Notes under the pieces: generated by a model
Seen by the model: only the letters and a program-made list of their open reading frames with translations
Database searches by the model: none
Told to the model about the DNA's origin: nothing
Assembly: GCA_903828595.1 (NCBI GenBank)
Contig: CAIKMS010000023.1
Span: forward strand, 62,001-126,000
Origin: an uncultured Pseudomonadota bacterium
GTDB taxonomy: Bacteria > Pseudomonadota > Gammaproteobacteria > Steroidobacterales > Steroidobacteraceae
Reading direction: 5' to 3'
DNA: 64,000 bases
Position numbers and translations under genes: made by a program
In this document: positions 54,347 through 63,735 of the stretch, piece by piece
How positions within the stretch are numbered: position 1 is the first letter of the stretch
Layout: the number at the start of each line of letters is the position of its first letter

Positions 54347-55339
54347 TTAGCGTGACTGCTCAAGCCACGGCATACGGGCGCGTAACTTGACGCCCACTTT
54401 TTCGATCGGATGGGCCAGATCTTTGTCGAGCAGTTTCTGGTACTTCTTCTTACCGGTCTTGTTCTCGCGAATCCAGGTGCGCGCAAACTTGCCGGTCTGA
54501 ATGTCCTTTAAAATGGCCTTCATTTCCGTCTTGACCCGGCGATCCACCACGCGCGGGCCACTTAGCAGATCGCCCCACTTGGCGGTCTCAGAAATAAACT
54601 GATGCATCTTAGCGATACCGCCTTCATGCAAGAGATCGACGATCAGCTTTAATTCGTGCAGACACTCGTAGTAGGCCACTTCAGGCTGGTAACCGGCCTC
54701 AACCAACACTTCAAAGCCCTTGAGGACCAGTTCGGTCGCACCACCGCACAGTACCGCTTGCTCACCGAACAAATCGGTCTCGGTCTCTTCGCCGAAGGTC
54801 GTTTCCAGCACGCCGCCGCGGGTTCCGCCGATGCCGTGGGCATACACTAATGCGTTTGCCTTTGCATTGCCGGTCACGTCTTGTGCCACAGCAATCAGGC
54901 AGGGTACGCCACGGCCTTGCTGGTATTGGCGACGAACTAAATCGCCCGGGCCCTTCGGCGCAATCAGAACCACGTCCAAGTCCTTACGCGGCTTGATCTG
55001 CTTGAAATGGACATTGAAGCCGTGTGCAAACAACAAAGTTGAATGCAACTCTAAGTTGTCCTTAATGCCGGCATAAACGGCTGCCTGGGTCGTGTCTGGC
55101 GTCAGAATCGCAACCAGGGCTGCGCCTTTGACGGCCAAAGCAGGCTCTAAAACTTTGAGGCCGTCTTTCTTGGCCTGTTTGGCGCTAACGCCGCCCTTGC
55201 GCAGACCAACGACCACGTCAAAGCCACTGTCCTTGAGGTTCAGCGCATGCGCGCGCCCCTGACTGCCGTAGCCAATGATCGCTATCGTTGCGCCTTTAAG
55301 CGCTTTCTTGCTGACGTCTTTTTCGCCGTAAATCCGCAT
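54347..55339 (-). CDS. ilvC: Ketol-acid reductoisomerase (class I)
   Basis: A 330-residue short-type enzyme that isomerises and reduces acetolactate or acetohydroxybutyrate in valine and isoleucine synthesis. The nucleotide-binding motif [19 protein letters not shown] is at about 22, and the metal-binding C-terminal part shows [21 protein letters not shown] 55339 is preferred, as GGGAGAGAT lies just upstream; the frame can be extended by four residues. An upstream gap of 480 bp likely holds its promoter. Confidence 0.96.
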   Translation of the reverse strand: MRIYGEKDVSKKALKGATIAIIGYGSQGRAHALNLKDSGFDVVVGLRKGGVSAKQAKKDGLKVLEPALAVKGAALVAILTPDTTQAAVYAGIKDNLELHSTLLFAHGFNVHFKQIKPRKDLDVVLIAPKGPGDLVRRQYQQGRGVPCLIAVAQDVTGNAKANALVYAHGIGGTRGGVLETTFGEETETDLFGEQAVLCGGATELVLKGFEVLVEAGYQPEVAYYECLHELKLIVDLLHEGGIAKMHQFISETAKWGDLLSGPRVVDRRVKTEMKAILKDIQTGKFARTWIRENKTGKKKYQKLLDKDLAHPIEKVGVKLRARMPWLEQSR

Positions 55340-55819
55340 GATCTCTCCCATCGTAAAAAACTGTATTAAACCTTACTGGTCAAACTCTGCCGTCTTAACA
55401 GACGCCAAAGTCTGACTCTCTTCAACTCACCGCACTGCAGCCATCCTAAAGCCAAAGCTCGGCATTCCATCGAACTATCGACGACCGACCCGAACGACAC
55501 TGCGACTGACCCATTAAACAAGGCGCGGGCATCGCAAAAATCGCAGCCATTCTCGCTTGCTGCCCGGCGCCCCAGCTACCGCCCTCCCGCCTTGCCGTCG
55601 GTCACGCACAGATCGTGAGCCACGCTGCGTGCTGCTCGATTGACAACTCGTGCGGGTTGGAGGGTTCCTTAAGATATTCGATGCACACAAAACGGGCGCT
55701 TAAAGCACCGAATAATGTTTGATCCAAATACGCAAAAACACCAAGTAGAATGGGATCATAGCCAGTCTAAGCTTGTCAATGTAAACGACATTTAGAGATT
55801 AACGAGCAAAGGTAACTTT
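55340..55819. promoter_or_regulatory. Divergent intergenic region between ilvC and the aminopeptidase
   Basis: A 480-bp gap of non-coding character. It should contain promoters for both directions, but no attenuator leader, T-box or known riboswitch was seen. A few near-palindromic stretches occur without strong support. Confidence 0.35.
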
Positions 55820-57247
55820 ATGAGCAATGTGGAAGGATCCGGCTGCTTTTTTGAAGCTCATGCCGGTGTCCCCGGTATCGGCATCTGGTTTTTGGCTGAC
55901 AACAATTTAAACCACGACGACTGGCCTGAACTCGACAGCCTCGCGCCAAATTGGCGGGAGTGGGTGCGGGTCAATGATTTTAAGGCGGAGCGCAACCGCC
56001 TGTTGCTGGTTCCAGGTCAGCTCGGCTCGCTAGCCGTGGTTTTAGTGGGTTGCGGCAACCTACGCGGGCTCGACGAATTAAATCTCGCCGCGGCAGCGCA
56101 GTTATCCGAGCGCTTGCCGGCAGGCGATTACTATTTTGCGCAAGCCTTCGCCGGGCCGGTCCTCAATCGCTTGGCGTTAGGTTTTGCCATGGGCAGCTAT
56201 CGCTTTTCGCGTTACCAATCCCAGCCAAAAAAGGCCTCGCCTCGACTGGCCTGGCCTGATGGGGTTGATCGGGCGGGTATTGAAAGAATGCAGCGTGCTG
56301 ACCGCTGGGCTCGCGATTTAATCAACACACCGGCCTGCGATCTGGGGCCCGCAGAACTGGCGGCTGAGGCGCGGGCCTTGGCTTCGCGTCACGGTGCCGA
56401 TTACCACGAGTGGCTGGGTGAGGCGTTAATCGATGGCGGATTTCCTGCTGTTTACGCGGTGGGTCAGGCGGCCAGTGCCGCGCCCAGAGTGTGTGAATTA
56501 CGCTTTGGCGCCGGCGGACCTAAAGTCACTTTGATCGGTAAGGGCGTGTGCTTTGATACGGGTGGGCTGGATCTGAAGCCCTCCAGCGCGATGGGGCTGA
56601 TGAAAAAAGACATGGGCGGCGCGGCGTGTGCCATGGCGCTGGCGGATCTGCTCATGGGTTCAGGCTTACCTATCCAACTGCGTGTGCTGATTCCGATCGT
56701 AGAAAATAGTGTCTCAGCGGCATCTTTTAGGCCCGGAGATATCCTGAAAACCCGTAAGGGCCTCACCGTTGAGGTAGACAATACGGATGCGGAAGGACGG
56801 TTGATACTGGCTGACTGCCTGTGCGCAGCGGATGAGGAGCAGCCGGATTTGATTGTGGATATGGCGACACTGACCGGTGCAGCCCGCGTGGCGTTAGGCG
56901 CGGAGTTACCAGCGCTTTTTTGTAATCGCGCCCCTTGGCAGAACGATCTGCTCGAGCATGGGTGGCTTACGCAGGATCCTCTTTGGGCTATGCCACTTTG
57001 GGACGGGTATGAGGATGAGTTAGCCTCCAAAGTCGCTGATATGAATAATGTCTCCAGTGGGGCTCAGGCGGGGGCCATTATTGCGGCTTTATTCCTGCGT
57101 AAATTTATCGCACCGGCAACGGCGTGGATCCACGTGGATTTGTATGCGTGGAATAATCGAGAACGGCCCGGTCGCCCGATGGGTGCACAAATGCAGGCCG
57201 TACGGGCGTTGTTTAGTTGGATAACAACGCGGTATCACAACGGCTAA
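55820..57247 (+). CDS. M17 leucyl aminopeptidase family protein
   Basis: A 475-residue di-zinc aminopeptidase. The family signature NTDAEGRLILADCL lies in the C-terminal catalytic domain, with metal-ligand residues in GKGVCFDTGGLDLKPS and KKDMGGAACAMALADLL. The N-terminal domain is shorter than in E. coli PepA (503), and PepA-type DNA binding is not suggested. It probably recycles dipeptides. It lies between the ilvC promoter region and ilvD, and shares direction with ilvD; the gap of 105 bp allows co-transcription. Confidence 0.9.
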   Translation: MSNVEGSGCFFEAHAGVPGIGIWFLADNNLNHDDWPELDSLAPNWREWVRVNDFKAERNRLLLVPGQLGSLAVVLVGCGNLRGLDELNLAAAAQLSERLPAGDYYFAQAFAGPVLNRLALGFAMGSYRFSRYQSQPKKASPRLAWPDGVDRAGIERMQRADRWARDLINTPACDLGPAELAAEARALASRHGADYHEWLGEALIDGGFPAVYAVGQAASAAPRVCELRFGAGGPKVTLIGKGVCFDTGGLDLKPSSAMGLMKKDMGGAACAMALADLLMGSGLPIQLRVLIPIVENSVSAASFRPGDILKTRKGLTVEVDNTDAEGRLILADCLCAADEEQPDLIVDMATLTGAARVALGAELPALFCNRAPWQNDLLEHGWLTQDPLWAMPLWDGYEDELASKVADMNNVSSGAQAGAIIAALFLRKFIAPATAWIHVDLYAWNNRERPGRPMGAQMQAVRALFSWITTRYHNG

Positions 57248-57352
57248 GCGAGCACTTAAAAAATACTGCGCCCTGGCACTTCCCAGCCAGCCGGTGCTAC
57301 CCGCAGAATCGCGGCGCTATTTCTCACGTGTTAATGGACTTAAGGACAGATC

Positions 57353-59200
57353 ATGGCTACAAAAAAAACGGGTGTAAAAAAATCGGCGGCCAAGATGCCC
57401 GCACAGGCTAAGACTCAGGCGCCCGCACCCCGCAAGCCAAAAGCGCCAGCAGCCACCAAACCCAGGGCAGAGAAGGTTGTCAATTTCCGGACACATTCCG
57501 CCGCTGTGGTCGATGGCCTGGCGCAGACCCCGGCGCGTGCCATGCTTCGCGCTGTGGGTTACAGCGACCAAGACTTCGCCAAGCCTTCCATCGGTGTGGC
57601 CAGCACGTGGTCGAACATCACACCGTGCAACGTGCACGTGGACGGACTGGCAACGGCGGCCGCAGCGTCTTGCGATGCGGCCGGCGGCAAGAGTCGGATT
57701 TTTAACACCATAACGGTGTCAGACGGTATTTCGATGGGCTCGCCGGGTATGCGCTTTTCTTTGGTATCGCGCGAGGTGATCGCTGACTCCATTGAAACTG
57801 TCGCCGGATCACAAGGCTTCGACGGGATCGTGGCGATTGGTGGCTGTGATAAAAACATGCCCGGCTGCCTGATGGCCCTGGCAAGGCTGGATAGGCCTTC
57901 GGTTTTTGTCTACGGCGGCACGATTCGCCCCGGGGCGCAGCGTCGCGATATCGTCTCAGTCTTCGAAGCGGTAGGACAACGCGCGGCCGGAACGATCTCC
58001 GAGGCGCAACTTTTGGACGTTGAACGCACGGCCATACCCGGTGCCGGCAGTTGCGGTGGCATGTACACCGCCAACACGATGGCATCGGCTATTGAGGCAT
58101 TAGGCATGAGCCTGCCGAACTCATCGGCCCAAGATGCGGTGTCGGACGCCAAGCTGGAGGACTGCCGCCGGGCAGGTCAGGCGGTCGTGGCGCTTGTTAA
58201 GAACGGTATCCGTCCGCGGCACATTCTCACCCGTAAGGCCTTTGAAAACGCGATCACCACCGTAATCGCTCTGGGTGGATCGACTAACGCTGTCCTGCAT
58301 TTGCTGGCCATCGCCGCGTCAGCCGGCGTCAAACTCAGTCTCGATGATTTCACGCGCCTGGGTCGGCGAGTGCCGGTTTTGGCGGATCTGCGCCCCAGTG
58401 GGCGCTATCTCATGTCGGAGCTGGTGGAGATTGGCGGAATTCGCCCCCTCATGAAGGCTTTGCTGGACGAGGGCTTGCTTCATGGTGACTGTCTCACTGT
58501 TACCGGTCAGACGTTGGCACAAGACTTAAGCAAGGCTCCTGCGTACCCGGCAGACCAAACGATCATTCGCAGCTTTGCCCAGCCCATCAAATCGCAAAGT
58601 CATTTGGTGGTGCTGTATGGAAACCTGGCGCCCGAGGGTGCTGTGGCAAAACTTACCGGCAAGGAAGGCCTGTCATTTACCGGTACGGCGCGGGTCTTTA
58701 ATTCAGAAGAAACGTGTTTGCAGGCGATTCTCGACGGTAAGGTGGTCGCCAACGACGTGGTGGTTATCCGCTACGAGGGACCGGTCGGTGGCCCGGGTAT
58801 GCGAGAAATGCTCAGTCCCACCGCGGCTATTATTGGCAAGGGTTTGGGCGACAGCGTGGCTTTAATTACGGATGGTCGCTTCTCTGGAGGCAGCCACGGG
58901 TTTGTGGTGGGTCACGTCTCACCGGAGGCGGCAGTGGGCGGCCCGTTGGCGCTCGTGGAGGACGGCGATCGCATTACCATTGATGCGCGCAAGCGCGAAA
59001 TGACTCTGCACGTCGCGGATCGGCAACTTAAAACGCGCGCATCGCGCTGGTCAGCACCCAAGCCGTATGCCAAGCACGGCGTGTTGGCAAAATATGCGCG
59101 CACGGTGACGAGCGCTTCGTTAGGCGCGATTACCGACGCTGCGCCGCAGCATATTCAGGTAACGCGAAAAGGCGCTCGCTCGAAAACCAAGCGAAAATAG
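57353..59200 (+). CDS. ilvD: Dihydroxy-acid dehydratase with basic tails
   Basis: A 615-residue Fe-S dehydratase for valine and isoleucine synthesis. Cluster-ligand cysteines are seen in [20 protein letters not shown] and [13 protein letters not shown]; the terminal part has [13 protein letters not shown] and [11 protein letters not shown]-type residues ([13 protein letters not shown]). The first 40-odd residues are Lys/Ala/Pro-rich ([20 protein letters not shown]) before the enzyme body starts at about 47, and the last residues are basic ([12 protein letters not shown]). Both tails are unusual for IlvD and resemble histone H1-like tails. ATG 57353 with AGGA upstream is the first start in frame. 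Confidence 0.94.
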   Translation: MATKKTGVKKSAAKMPAQAKTQAPAPRKPKAPAATKPRAEKVVNFRTHSAAVVDGLAQTPARAMLRAVGYSDQDFAKPSIGVASTWSNITPCNVHVDGLATAAAASCDAAGGKSRIFNTITVSDGISMGSPGMRFSLVSREVIADSIETVAGSQGFDGIVAIGGCDKNMPGCLMALARLDRPSVFVYGGTIRPGAQRRDIVSVFEAVGQRAAGTISEAQLLDVERTAIPGAGSCGGMYTANTMASAIEALGMSLPNSSAQDAVSDAKLEDCRRAGQAVVALVKNGIRPRHILTRKAFENAITTVIALGGSTNAVLHLLAIAASAGVKLSLDDFTRLGRRVPVLADLRPSGRYLMSELVEIGGIRPLMKALLDEGLLHGDCLTVTGQTLAQDLSKAPAYPADQTIIRSFAQPIKSQSHLVVLYGNLAPEGAVAKLTGKEGLSFTGTARVFNSEETCLQAILDGKVVANDVVVIRYEGPVGGPGMREMLSPTAAIIGKGLGDSVALITDGRFSGGSHGFVVGHVSPEAAVGGPLALVEDGDRITIDARKREMTLHVADRQLKTRASRWSAPKPYAKHGVLAKYARTVTSASLGAITDAAPQHIQVTRKGARSKTKRK

Positions 59201-59602
59201 GGCTCGCGGCGCGGCGCACCATATATTGCGTCGCGTCATTTCCGGCAGTTGACAAAGGTGCCTCATTTGTAGGGTCTAATGCGCCGCGGCAAGTCGCTGT
59301 CAGAAAGTTATAGAGTCCTTGCAAAGCGATCCGAGATTCATGCCGCTAAAGGCTTGCGCGATAGGTTCTAGGACGTTATCGTCAGCGCCCACTGATTAAC
59401 GACGGTGAAGTCTGGGGTGCTTATGGAAGGCCTTTACGCTTCAGCGAAGTTGATCATGTGAAAGCAACGGCGGCGCAAGCTTGTCGTTGCATGGGGTCAG
59501 TCAAGATGACTGATAGGAATTTGGGGAGGCCCGGTCTCGAAAGAGAGTAGGGCACGAAACTAGACGACCCGCGAGGGTCGGGAGAGAGAGGCTCCCAGCA
59601 CA
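59201..59602 (+). promoter_or_regulatory. Long leader upstream of tonB
   Basis: A 402-bp gap before tonB. A candidate sigma-70 promoter has TTGACA at 59249-59254 and TAGGGT at 59270-59275, spacing 15, which is short. Two hairpins follow closer to the gene: CGACCC/GGGTCG around GCGA at 59565-59580, and GGGAG/CTCCC at 59580-59596, which overlaps the likely ribosome site. A structured leader is possible. Confidence 0.4.
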
Positions 59603-60238
59603 ATGGCTAGCAGTCAGACACGGCGCGCAGCGGCCCTTTCGGTTGTTGTTGCCCTACACGTTCTTCTCATTGGTGGCCTGATCTTGGGCACGATGGCGAA
59701 GTTCATTGCGAAGAAGATGGAATACATCGTCGCGGTGGATATCAAGCCTGAAGAGAAAGAGGTCGTGAAGGAACCACCACCTCCGCCGCCCGATTTTAAG
59801 CCACCACCGGTAGCACCTCCGCCTACCAGTGACGTACCGGTTATTCGCGGGCCACCGTCGGAAACGGCGCTAGCCGCACCGAAGGTTCAGGCACCGCCGC
59901 CGCCGCCAGCGGCTGAAAAGAAGCCTGAGCCACCACCGGTGATTCCAGTTCAGTTCAGCTCTAACGGCAAGCAGATGCTGGCTGACGCTTGCTCTGATCG
60001 TTATCCATCGGCCTCGCGCCGGTTGAACGAAGAGGGCGTGGTCAAGGTGTTGGTGTACGTGTCGGCTGACGGCCGTGCGACTGACGCGAAGGTCGAGACA
60101 TCCAGTGGCTTCCCGCGTCTGGATGAAGCGAACGTGGCGTGTGTGAAGGCGGCTGGAAAAGCTTTCATGCCGTCGAAGGTAGGCAATCAGGCCGTTGGCG
60201 CATGGCAAATCATGAGCTACCGCTGGAAGCTTAACTGA
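59603..60238 (+). CDS. tonB: TonB energy transducer
   Basis: A 211-residue TonB. One N-terminal helix (about 12-34) anchors it in the inner membrane; a Pro-rich periplasmic arm follows (about 53-110, with PPPPPPDFKPPP); the C-terminal TonB domain covers about 120-211, with YPSASRRLNEEGVVKVLVYVSADGRA. It transmits proton-motive force to outer-membrane receptors such as the one at 25476. It heads a set with exbB and two exbD genes, the arrangement known from Xanthomonas. GAGAGG lies upstream. Confidence 0.95.
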   Translation: MASSQTRRAAALSVVVALHVLLIGGLILGTMAKFIAKKMEYIVAVDIKPEEKEVVKEPPPPPPDFKPPPVAPPPTSDVPVIRGPPSETALAAPKVQAPPPPPAAEKKPEPPPVIPVQFSSNGKQMLADACSDRYPSASRRLNEEGVVKVLVYVSADGRATDAKVETSSGFPRLDEANVACVKAAGKAFMPSKVGNQAVGAWQIMSYRWKLN

Positions 60239-60346
60239 CGTCGGGGAGTAGGGAGTGGCCGCAGCCCAGGTTGCTGCGGCTCACGCAGGGTTTCTTTATT
60301 GTTGTCTTTTTAGACTCGTTTTGTAGATTCTCAGAGGGGATGTGAC

Positions 60347-61081
60347 ATGGCTGATGCAGCAGCAGTTGGTGGCGATAATCCGTATGGCTTGATGGCGATG
60401 CTCAAGGAAGGCGATTTCGTCTCCCGTTTCGTGTTCGTCGCTCTTATGTTTATGTCTGCGATCTCGTGGTACGTACTGATCACGAAAGCGCTCGACCAGA
60501 ATGCCCTGCGCAAGCAGGCTGATGCGGCTGAGAAGGACTTTTGGTCCGCCTCAAACCTGGCTGATGGCGTTGCCCGCCTGAAGGGTGGCGATGACAACGG
60601 CTTCCGTGCACTGGCTGCTGATGGTATGCAGTCGCTGGATCACCACGAGAAGAACAAGGGTCGCTTGACCGAGAACATCGACCTGCACGACTGGATCTCC
60701 AGCCACTTGCAGCGCCGTGTAGACACCATCAACAGCGAGCTGTCCAACGGTATGGCCGTGCTTGCTTCGGTGGGTGCTACCGCTCCGTTCGTCGGTCTGA
60801 TGGGCACCGTTTGGGGTATTTACAACGCTCTGGTGCGCATCGGTGCGTCCGGTCAGGCGTCGATCGACAAGGTGGCCGGTCCGGTCGGTGAGGCGCTGAT
60901 CATGACCTTCATCGGTCTGTTGGTTGCCGTTCCTGCCGTGTTGGGCTACAACTGGCTGACGCGTCGTAATAAGGGCATCAGCGAGCGTGTGAACTACTTT
61001 GCTCACGACCTGCACCAGGCACTGCTGTCGGGCGCCCGCGTCATGGCGAAGACCGCTGCTGCGGCTGCCGCCAAGAAGTAA
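60347..61081 (+). CDS. exbB: ExbB proton channel subunit
   Basis: A 244-residue MotA/TolQ/ExbB-family membrane protein. Its C-terminal half shows the family core VASVGATAPFVGLMGTVWGI, VAGPVGEALIMTFIGLLVAV and a final helix; three helices in total. It forms the proton-conducting pentamer with ExbD that drives TonB. Strong GAGGGG site lies upstream of the ATG. The gap to tonB is 108 bp. Confidence 0.95.
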   Translation: MADAAAVGGDNPYGLMAMLKEGDFVSRFVFVALMFMSAISWYVLITKALDQNALRKQADAAEKDFWSASNLADGVARLKGGDDNGFRALAADGMQSLDHHEKNKGRLTENIDLHDWISSHLQRRVDTINSELSNGMAVLASVGATAPFVGLMGTVWGIYNALVRIGASGQASIDKVAGPVGEALIMTFIGLLVAVPAVLGYNWLTRRNKGISERVNYFAHDLHQALLSGARVMAKTAAAAAAKK

Positions 61082-61150
61082 GAACCGCGTTACTGGCGGC
61101 CCGCACGCGGGTCGCCAGTGGCGTATTGAAGGTGCCATTAGGAGTACAGC

Positions 61151-61567
61151 ATGGCTGGCGGTGCACAAGTTCAGGAAGGCGAATATAACAACGAGATCAA
61201 CGTGGTGCCGCTCGTCGACATCATGCTCGTGTTGTTGATCATCTTCATCATCACGGTCCCCGTGGCGACGAAGGCGGTTCGGGTGGATCTTCCACACCAG
61301 TACAACGAACCGACGGAAACCAAGCCGGAGGATGTCAACATCTCCGTAGATTTCACCGGTCAGACGTATTGGAACGACAGTACGGCGACGCTGGAGACCT
61401 TGGGTCAGTATGCTCGCGTCGAAGCGGGTAAGGATCCGCAGCCGATCGTCCACATTCGTGCTGATCGTCGCGTCAATTTTGAGTCAGTTCAGGGCGTCAT
61501 GACCGTTTTGCAACGGAATGGAATTCTCAAGCTGGCGTTTATTGCTGAGCCGCCGCTGAAGGGCTAA
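61151..61567 (+). CDS. exbD1: ExbD biopolymer transport protein 1
   Basis: A 138-residue protein with an N-terminal helix NVVPLVDIMLVLLIIF, in which Asp23 is the essential proton carrier, and a periplasmic domain. It pairs with ExbB and TonB. AGGAG lies upstream of ATG 61151. A second exbD follows 40 bp later, as in Xanthomonas, where the two are not fully interchangeable. Confidence 0.94.
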   Translation: MAGGAQVQEGEYNNEINVVPLVDIMLVLLIIFIITVPVATKAVRVDLPHQYNEPTETKPEDVNISVDFTGQTYWNDSTATLETLGQYARVEAGKDPQPIVHIRADRRVNFESVQGVMTVLQRNGILKLAFIAEPPLKG

Positions 61568-61607
61568 CGCGTAAGCACGACAACTGGTTTTGGAGGCTAG
61601 AAAGACT

Positions 61608-62027
61608 ATGGGTATTTCTGCGGGTGGAGCTGAGGGTGAGTACAACAATACGATCAACGTAGTGCCCCTGGTGGACATCATGTTGGTGTTGCTGATCATC
61701 TTCATCATTACGCTTCCGGTAGCCACCCACGCGGTGATCATCGACCTGCCTCGGCAGTCCGATGCACCACCGCCCGATGTGGTTGTGCAACCGATTACGA
61801 TTACAGTTCAGTCCGATGGACAGATCATGTGGAACGGTACGGCATCGACCATTCCTGACCTGATCGGCTACGTCACCGATGCCGCCACCAAGGACCCACA
61901 GCCCGAGGTGCACATCCAGGCCGACAAGCGCGCCAAGTACGCTTCGGTTGCTGACGTGCTGTTCATCGTTCAGCGTGGCAAGCTAAAGAAGATCGGTTTC
62001 GTTGGGGATTCCTCCGGCGGCATCTGA
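61608..62027 (+). CDS. exbD2: ExbD biopolymer transport protein 2
   Basis: A 139-residue paralogue of exbD1, with the same helix and Asp at position 23 and a distinct periplasmic domain. ATG 61608 is favoured, with GGAGG at 61592-61596; an upstream TTG extends the frame by six residues. In Xanthomonas the second ExbD is needed only for some uptake systems. A terminator hairpin follows the gene. Confidence 0.93.
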   Translation: MGISAGGAEGEYNNTINVVPLVDIMLVLLIIFIITLPVATHAVIIDLPRQSDAPPPDVVVQPITITVQSDGQIMWNGTASTIPDLIGYVTDAATKDPQPEVHIQADKRAKYASVADVLFIVQRGKLKKIGFVGDSSGGI

Positions 62028-62053
62028 TCGTCTTAAGTCTAAAAGCTTAGCTT

Positions 62054-62080
62054 AGGGGCCCCACGGGGCCCCTTTGTTTG
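62054..62080 (+). terminator. Terminator after exbD2
   Basis: A 9-bp GC stem, AGGGGCCCC at 62054-62062 with GGGGCCCCT at 62065-62073, then TTTGTTTG. It ends the tonB-exbB-exbD-exbD unit. Confidence 0.8.
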
Positions 62081-62200
62081 AGTGCAGATCGTAAGGCTTT
62101 AATCCCTAAAGCGACTGGGTCAGCCGGGGGTTGGGCGAACGAGCGAAAAGCAGTGGCCGACAACAGGGAAAGTCCTTTAGTATCGGCACGGCGGTTTGAG

Positions 62201-62230
62201 GAGCCCCTAACATCGGGCTCTCGGGGTTTT
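62201..62230 (+). terminator. Hairpin ahead of the repeat protein
   Basis: GAGCCC at 62201-62206 pairs with GGGCTC at 62215-62220, followed by TCGGGGTTTT. It may be a second terminator or an attenuator for the next gene. Confidence 0.45.
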
Positions 62231-62304
62231 GCGTGTCAGGCCACAGGCTGTGCCTAGCCGCGAATGTTATTTTGGTTTTGGTCAGACTTACTCGGAGTAT
62301 GACG

Positions 62305-63531
62305 ATGCGTCAGGGTTTCTTTCAGGTTAATAAGACGGCGCGACACGCGCTGAGCACGTTGGTTTTTGGTGTGAGCAGCTTAATGATCGCGCCATTGGCG
62401 CATGCTGATTGCGAAGCATCTAAAGCGTTCACCGACAAGTACACCGCCGCCACTGACAGCGCGAAAAAGGGTGATTACACCACCGCCTTGTCGCACATCA
62501 AGGAAGCCGTGAGTGCGTCCAAGCAGGCCTGTGAAAAAGTGGCCTCACTGACCAAGCAACGTGAATTTGCGTTCAGTTCACGCAACTGGACCGAAGTCGT
62601 GGCCGCTGGCGAGGCCATGAATGCCTCCGACGCTATCTCGGCCTCGCAAAAGACCTATAACCTGAAGATGATCTCCGATGCACAGCAGCAGTTGCGGCAC
62701 CTGGATAAGGCCCTGCCGCCCTTGAAGGAATACATCAAGCAGACGGGTGGAAAGCCAGAGGACTGGAGCAACCTGGCGGATCTGTCGCACAGCCTAGGCG
62801 ATTGCCCGGGTTCACTAGCCGCCATTGAGAAAGCAACCGGTGGCAAGACTTTGACGGAGCAACAGTTGCTCATTCAAAGCGACTGCTATTTCAAGTCCAA
62901 GGACGCGGCTAAGCGTCTGCCGGTGATTGAGCAGTTGATGCTGCGTTTTCCAAAGCAGAAGTACTTTGTTGATCTTGTCGCCCTCTATCAGCTGTCGAGC
63001 CCGGCAATTGATGATCGTGCGCTGTTGAATATCTATCGCTTGGGTTATCAGAAGGATTTTCTGACCGATGCTGAGAATATTCTGCGTTACGCCAAGCTGG
63101 CTGACGCGGCAGGGGCAAGCGGTGAAGCCTTGCGTGTGGTTGATCAGTCCGTAGCCAAAAAGCGCCTCTCGCTCGACGATAAGTCCAAGAACTTTGAAGC
63201 TCAGGAGAAGCGGGCAGCCGCGGAAGACTCCGGGGCTGTCGCACAGTTGGACAAGGAGTCGCAGGCCGGTAAGAACGGCGATAAGGACATCAAGGTCGCT
63301 ATGATGTACTTCGGCGCTGAACAATATCCGAACGCTATCGCTGCCTTCACTCGCGGCTTGTCCGCTGACCATGTGGCGCGCGTGCAGCGTCCGGATGATG
63401 CCAACATGGCCTTGGGCATCTCGTTAGTTCGCACCAAGAAATTAGCGGATGCCGAAAAAGCCTTCAATGCCGCGAAAGCCGACCCGCGTATGGCCAAAGC
63501 CGCGACGCTTTGGCTGGCGTTAATGAAGTAG
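62305..63531 (+). CDS. Secreted tetratricopeptide-like repeat protein
   Basis: About 408 residues. A signal peptide ends near residue 34 (APLAHA). The mature part is almost wholly helical with TPR-like repeats, including AKKGDYTTALSHIKEAV, MMYFGAEQYPNAIAAFTRGL and TKKLADAEKAFNAAKADPR. It begins with a Cys pair (CEASK and QACEK). I start at ATG 62305, seven bases after GGAG at 62294-62297. It lies just after the TonB unit and is followed by a related partial gene. A role in assembling or supporting envelope proteins is possible but not shown. Confidence 0.75.
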   Translation: MRQGFFQVNKTARHALSTLVFGVSSLMIAPLAHADCEASKAFTDKYTAATDSAKKGDYTTALSHIKEAVSASKQACEKVASLTKQREFAFSSRNWTEVVAAGEAMNASDAISASQKTYNLKMISDAQQQLRHLDKALPPLKEYIKQTGGKPEDWSNLADLSHSLGDCPGSLAAIEKATGGKTLTEQQLLIQSDCYFKSKDAAKRLPVIEQLMLRFPKQKYFVDLVALYQLSSPAIDDRALLNIYRLGYQKDFLTDAENILRYAKLADAAGASGEALRVVDQSVAKKRLSLDDKSKNFEAQEKRAAAEDSGAVAQLDKESQAGKNGDKDIKVAMMYFGAEQYPNAIAAFTRGLSADHVARVQRPDDANMALGISLVRTKKLADAEKAFNAAKADPRMAKAATLWLALMK

Positions 63532-63546
63532 CCCTAGCGGGGTTCA

Positions 63547-63568
63547 GACGCCGGCACGGGCCGGCGTC
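63547..63568 (+). terminator. Hairpin after the repeat protein
   Basis: A perfect 9-bp stem GACGCCGGC/GCCGGCGTC (63547-63555 with 63560-63568) around ACGG, 16 bases past the stop. No long T run follows, so strength is uncertain. Confidence 0.55.
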
Positions 63569-63735
63569 GTGAGCCGGCTCGGTGGGCTTTAGTCATCACC
63601 GGCGCCATGGCAGCTTGGATCAGTCCAGACCCGATTCGATGCGTCGAGTTACACACTCTTAACTTAAAATCGCTGTTTTGCGGGTGCGCCATCAGGCACA
63701 GTGATCACCCGCCTATTGCTAGTCGAGGTACCGCC

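Noticed and set aside
60551-61453. 300-codon open frame on the minus strand
   Set aside because: It is the antisense shadow of exbB and exbD1, with a His/Arg/Val-rich composition typical of such shadows.
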